Positions 60,201 through 64,000 of a stretch of DNA of 64,000 nt are shown in pieces. How positions within the stretch are numbered: the first letter of the stretch is position 1; each line of letters opens with the position of its first letter. This DNA is from Viscum album (Eukaryota > Streptophyta > Magnoliopsida > Santalales > Viscaceae). Location of the stretch: assembly GCA_963277665.1 (NCBI GenBank), contig OY728143.1, positions 532,738,394 to 532,802,393 of the forward strand. The letters run 5' to 3'. The position numbers and the translations under genes are program-made. The notes below the pieces were generated by a model. It was not told the DNA's origin. It made no database searches and saw only the letters and a program-made list of their open reading frames with translations.

Positions 60201-61820
60201 ATGCGACTTATTCGACATGATATTTATTGAATAGTAATTATATAATTTAATTTAAGAAATAAATATGATATATATTAAAATAATAACATTCTATAAATGA
60301 TATATCTATAACCTAAAAATAAGAATAAGAATTTATTCGACAAAACACACATAAGAACAGAACGCAGTGAACACCCGAATAAATAGTAACAATAAAATAT
60401 TACAAATTTGAAGATAGGAATATAACCATATATGATATCATAAAAATGAATATGACTATGTAATAATTCAAATGAAATTATTTAAATCATTATACATAAG
60501 GTTCAGATACGTACGAACATATTAGACCTAAGGTAAGGGAAAATCTCAAAATATAAATTTTTATCCGAGATTGTTTATACTCTATTATTTACTGGGGAAT
60601 ATTTATCATCCTCATCCATGATTCCTAAATATGAAATATTATTTCTATCATCTTAAAATTTTTTAAATAAAATTTTACCTATTGGTGAATTTTTAGTATA
60701 TGATATGAAAGGAATCTATTGTCATTTTAAGTACGACATACTTTTTGACTTTTATGGCCAAAGTATGAGAAGAATGTTTTTTAACATATATGGAATGAAT
60801 GAATTTTTATTATTTCATTGAAAATTATTTCCAGGAATCTTCCTTTACATGATTTCTAGTTTTATTTTTAATTAACATCTTATAGTTTAAAATTTTATGA
60901 CATATTAAGAATGGAAAAATGTTTTCAATGTAAATTGGATATTTTACTCAATAATGGAGTTCATGTGTTTTATCAAAATTATTTTACATATAAGATAATA
61001 TAGGGTTCTATTTTTATCCCTGTTTTTAAATTGATTTGATTATTTTATGATGGAATTATGTCCTTTTATCTTATATGGTTTATGTTATTATGGCCTGATG
61101 TTTAAGAATCCAATTTTTATTACATGGGTCATGCTATGATATATGATTTATGATTTTGTGGAACACATAAGAATGGTTTCATTATAAGATGGGTGGGACC
61201 TAAATATCCCTCCAATGCATTAGGTAAAGATTTATATCTCATGAGATCGACATGGCTGGAACAATAAGATAATCTGGTTCAGTGATACAGGACTGGAACG
61301 AGGAGTGAACTCAGTTATGATATCGAATTTGTACACTATGATATTCTTGAAAATGAGTCTTGACTAATAAGAATTGATTTTATATGATTATGTGTGTATG
61401 ACACAATGTTTCATGTTTTATGTTATGATTATTGGGATTAAAATTCACTACAATGATTTATACCTTGTTATAATAATATTATCTCTTTTTGAAGTTAATA
61501 TTTATGAAATGTTATGTTCTTATGAATATGATATTTCTTTTTTTTTTACCCTTACTGAGCATTTGAGCTCACCCTTTTGTATGTTTTCTTTTCCCCAGGT
61601 CAGGAAGAAGGTTATTTAGTAGGATATGGAAAAAGAGACTATAGATATGATGAAATAAATGGGAGGCAATGTAGATGTTATGTGAACCAGTAGTTTATGT
61701 TACCCAGTTTTTAAAGACGGTATACCTATACGGTTCTACCATGGTTTTGTTAAATGTTGTAATAATTATGCTTCAATTCTAACGTAATATTAATGTATGT
61801 AAATTGTGGGTCATTATAGT

Positions 61821-61832
61821 TGGTATCAGAGG
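61821..61832 (+). other. Primer-binding site of D (tRNA-iMet)
   Basis: TGGTATCAGAGG, the same site as in element C. It marks the end of the 5' LTR. Confidence 0.9.
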
Positions 61833-62040
61833 AAAGGTATAGTCAAAAATTGGAAACTAGGATGTGAAAGCCTTTGTAAGAACCCTAAGGATATGTCTAA
61901 GCATAGAACACAATATTAGTGTTTTAGAAATGGCCATGAATAACCTATGATAAGACAGTAAGAGTATAATTTTATTCTTGATTATGTGGTTTTCCTATTA
62001 TGATTATTGTTTCTCACACTATTCTTATTGGTTATAGTCA

Positions 62041-63603
62041 ATGGCCAGAACCTGAAGGAACTGTGTTAATGCTAAATTCGACAGCCAATGCAATGATTGT
62101 TCCCCCTGAGAAACCAAACGTTATGGGAGCTGGAATGAAAACTCATGTAGCCATGATCACACACATTCTCAAGATATGAATCATACAGAACATCCAAATG
62201 AGCAAAGGAAGGATCAACATTCTGTTGAATACTTTATGAGGCAGCGTCCACCCTCATTCAACGGGTCTACTGATCCATTAGTGGCTGAAAAATGGATCAG
62301 TACCACTGAAAAGATATTTTTAGTTCTTTAATGTTCTGAAAATGATAAACTTATCATAGTAGTATATCATTTAAATGGTAATTTTGATCAATGGTGGAAT
62401 CATATCATGAATACGAGGCAAAGAGACGAAATTGAGTCCATGGAATGGGACATGTTCAAGAACATATTTTTCAATAAGTACATTGCTTGTATTCTTCGAA
62501 CAATGATGGAGAAGGGGTTTCTTGAACTAAATCCAAAGGATGATGAATCTGTTGGTACTTATGAAGAAAATTTTACAAGACATGAAAGGTATGATTCCGA
62601 AATTATCGTCCAACCTGAGAGTAAGATCGATCGATTCTATAGTGGCTTAAAACCAAGTCTTTGAAGGGAGTTATCCATAAGGGACTTCAATAGCTACGAG
62701 GAAATTGTTTGATGTCCTCTCAAGGTTGTGATGAAGATTAGAGTAACCCATCAGTCATATGGGTTTGATATGAAGAGGGAATTGGAATTCAAAGGAAAAT
62801 ATAAAGACCACACTGAAAAGAAGATGAGTTTTCCCTTATGCTCAATGTCTGGAATGAAACCTATAGGTAATTGTCTCAAAGGGACAAGTAAATGTTTCAA
62901 ATGTGTAAGAGAAGGTCATCGGGAATTTGAATGTCGCAATTAAGGGAAAAAGATGTCCAGTGATATGGACAATCAAAAGGCTACACAGAATGCACCTCTT
63001 ACAATTCAATGTTACAAGTGCAAGGAAATGTTGCATTATGCTAATCAATGTCCTAATCCAATGGTTGCTAATGATGATTGGCGTCAAAAAACTCTTAAGG
63101 CCAAATAAAAAGGAATGTCACATGTAATTTCTATCGGTGATGTGGAGTACGACAATGAAGTGGCAAAAGGTACACTTACCATCCACTATAAAGTAGAAAA
63201 TGTTTTATTTGATTATGGATTCACACAATATTTTATTTATGAAGAATTTTCCAAGGGTATTGTCGTACTACCTAAAAAATTAGATTATGAGTCTGTTGTG
63301 ACAAATCCTAATGGAACAACAGTTGCATCAAAAGTTTTTAATTCTTCTCTAATTGGCATTTGTGGGAAGGATATTCCTGCAAATCTTGTGATCCTTCTTA
63401 TAGTGGAATTTGATGTGATTCTGGGAATGGATTGGCTTTCCTTATATGGAGCTCATATCTATCTCCAAACAAGGGAAGTCACATTTTATATTCCCAATCA
63501 ATCTATTATCATCTATCGATTCAAAGATGAATATAACCTTCCAGTAGAACTTTCTTCAATATTATGGGTCTTGATTCCAGTAAATGAAGTTTATTTTTTC
63601 TAA
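62041..63603 (+). pseudogene. Element D gag-protease, 521 codons with seven in-frame stops
   Basis: One frame runs from ATG 62,041 to the stop at 63,601-63,603 with no indel that breaks it. Stops are at 62,053, 62,107, 62,329, 62,662, 62,710, 62,941 and 63,106, all TGA or TAA. The capsid region shows RQRPPSFNGSTDP, NGNFDQWWNHIM and WDMFKNIFFNKYI. Two zinc knuckles follow, CFKCVREGHREFEC (62,893-62,934, intact CX2CX4HX4C) and CYKCKEMLHYANQC (63,010-63,051, intact). The protease active site D-T/S-G reads DYG in LFDYGFTQYFIYEEF, and DVILGMDWLS is intact near 63,413-63,442. Gag and protease sharing one frame is usual for plant gypsy elements. Confidence 0.88.
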
Positions 63604-64000
63604 AATGCTTGGAGAGAAACTGATGATTAATAGTATTCCCCTTGTAAGGGAGTTTGATGATGTCTTTCTGGAGGAATTACCAGGTCTTCCACCAAATCAT
63701 GATTTTCAGTTTTCAATAGAAAACATACCGATTTCAATACCTATTTCATGGACACAATATGGAATGGCCCCAATTGTGTTGTAGGAATTGAGAAAGAAAC
63801 TCGAAGAGATTCTTGATAAGGGATTCATACGCCCTAGTGTGTCACCATGGGGAGGACCTATTCTGATTGATATTAAGAATGATGGAACAATGAGACTCTA
63901 CAATGATTATCGAGAACATAAAAAGATCACTATCAAGAAAAAATATCATCTCCCATGCATTGATGACTTATTTGACCAACTACACAGAGCTCAATACATT
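63604..64000 (+). pseudogene. Element D reverse transcriptase, N-terminal part
   Basis: A one-base shift separates this from the gag-protease frame. It shows LVREFDDVFLEELPGLPPNH, an in-frame TAG at 63,782, [35 protein letters not shown] and [14 protein letters not shown]. These are the first RT blocks in correct order. The conserved cysteine-isoleucine of the CIDYR block is replaced (LYNDYRE). The catalytic palm region lies beyond the window. Confidence 0.87.

Larger units (their letters stand above)
59581..61820 (+). repeat. 5' LTR of element D (start uncertain)
   Basis: The end is fixed by the primer site at 61,821. A TATA box at 59,630 and a CTTACTGAGCATTTGAGCTCACCC-like segment near 61,550-61,574, with a pyrimidine tract and CCAGGT after it, are typical of gypsy LTRs. 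Two copies of a CGTACGTACG-containing motif lie at 59,976 and 60,162. Confidence 0.65.
61821..64000 (+). mobile_element. Ty3/gypsy element D interior, cut by window end
   Basis: Primer site, leader (61,833-62,040), gag-protease frame and the start of RT are present, and the rest lies beyond position 64,000. The long single frame is the best preserved gag-pol start in the window. Confidence 0.88.

Noticed and set aside
1..64000. Host genes, rRNA, plastid or mitochondrial inserts
   Set aside because: I found no exon-like frame with a known host domain, no rRNA or tRNA gene, and no organelle-like segment; this is by eye only.

Overview
The window looks like repeat-rich nuclear DNA of a seed plant, most likely a flowering plant. 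It is AT-rich overall, I could find no intact host gene on either strand, and almost everything recognisable belongs to LTR retrotransposons of plant type: Ty3/gypsy chromoviruses with a tRNA-iMet primer site, a Tat/Athila-like gypsy element with a tRNA-Asp primer site, and a Ty1/copia element with a plant-style gag. The species cannot be named from this sequence.

Layout. Positions 1-12,785, continuing at 26,261-28,200, are very old, AT-rich, minus-strand gypsy sequence. Two LTRs (1,573-4,281 and 8,657-11,401) flank a decayed pol, and a third LTR copy was split by the next element. That element, called B, is a plus-strand chromovirus at 12,786-26,260 with about 3.4-kb LTRs and near-matching target duplications. 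Its 5' LTR was later split by a minus-strand, gag-only copia element at 14,994-19,118 with a perfect TGTAG target duplication. From 28,200 to 29,580 I see only AT-rich sequence.

From 29,580 to at least 47,200 lies another old minus-strand gypsy element (F). Between its protease/RT remnant and its gag remnant sits a non-autonomous Tat/Athila-like element (E, 36,522-43,322, perfect GTGAT duplication). It carries a duplicated primer-binding region and one long unrecognised reading frame broken only by stop codons. A second plus-strand chromovirus (C) occupies 47,904-58,541 with a perfect AAATT duplication. A third plus-strand gypsy element (D) starts somewhere before 59,600 and runs off the window. 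Its gag-protease frame starts at 62,041 and stays in one frame for 521 codons, interrupted by seven stops.

How the parts relate. Nothing here appears able to transpose alone: every pol gene has stops, frameshifts, deletions or lost catalytic residues, and the copia and E elements lack pol. The insertion order is readable: old gypsy sequence first, then B, C and E into it, then the copia element into B. The copia element has the most similar LTR pair and is the youngest insertion. Many stops in the broken frames can be explained by a single C-to-T change, as expected for long-term decay of methylated, silenced DNA. Boundaries and homologies were read by eye, so 'about' positions may be off by tens of bases or more.
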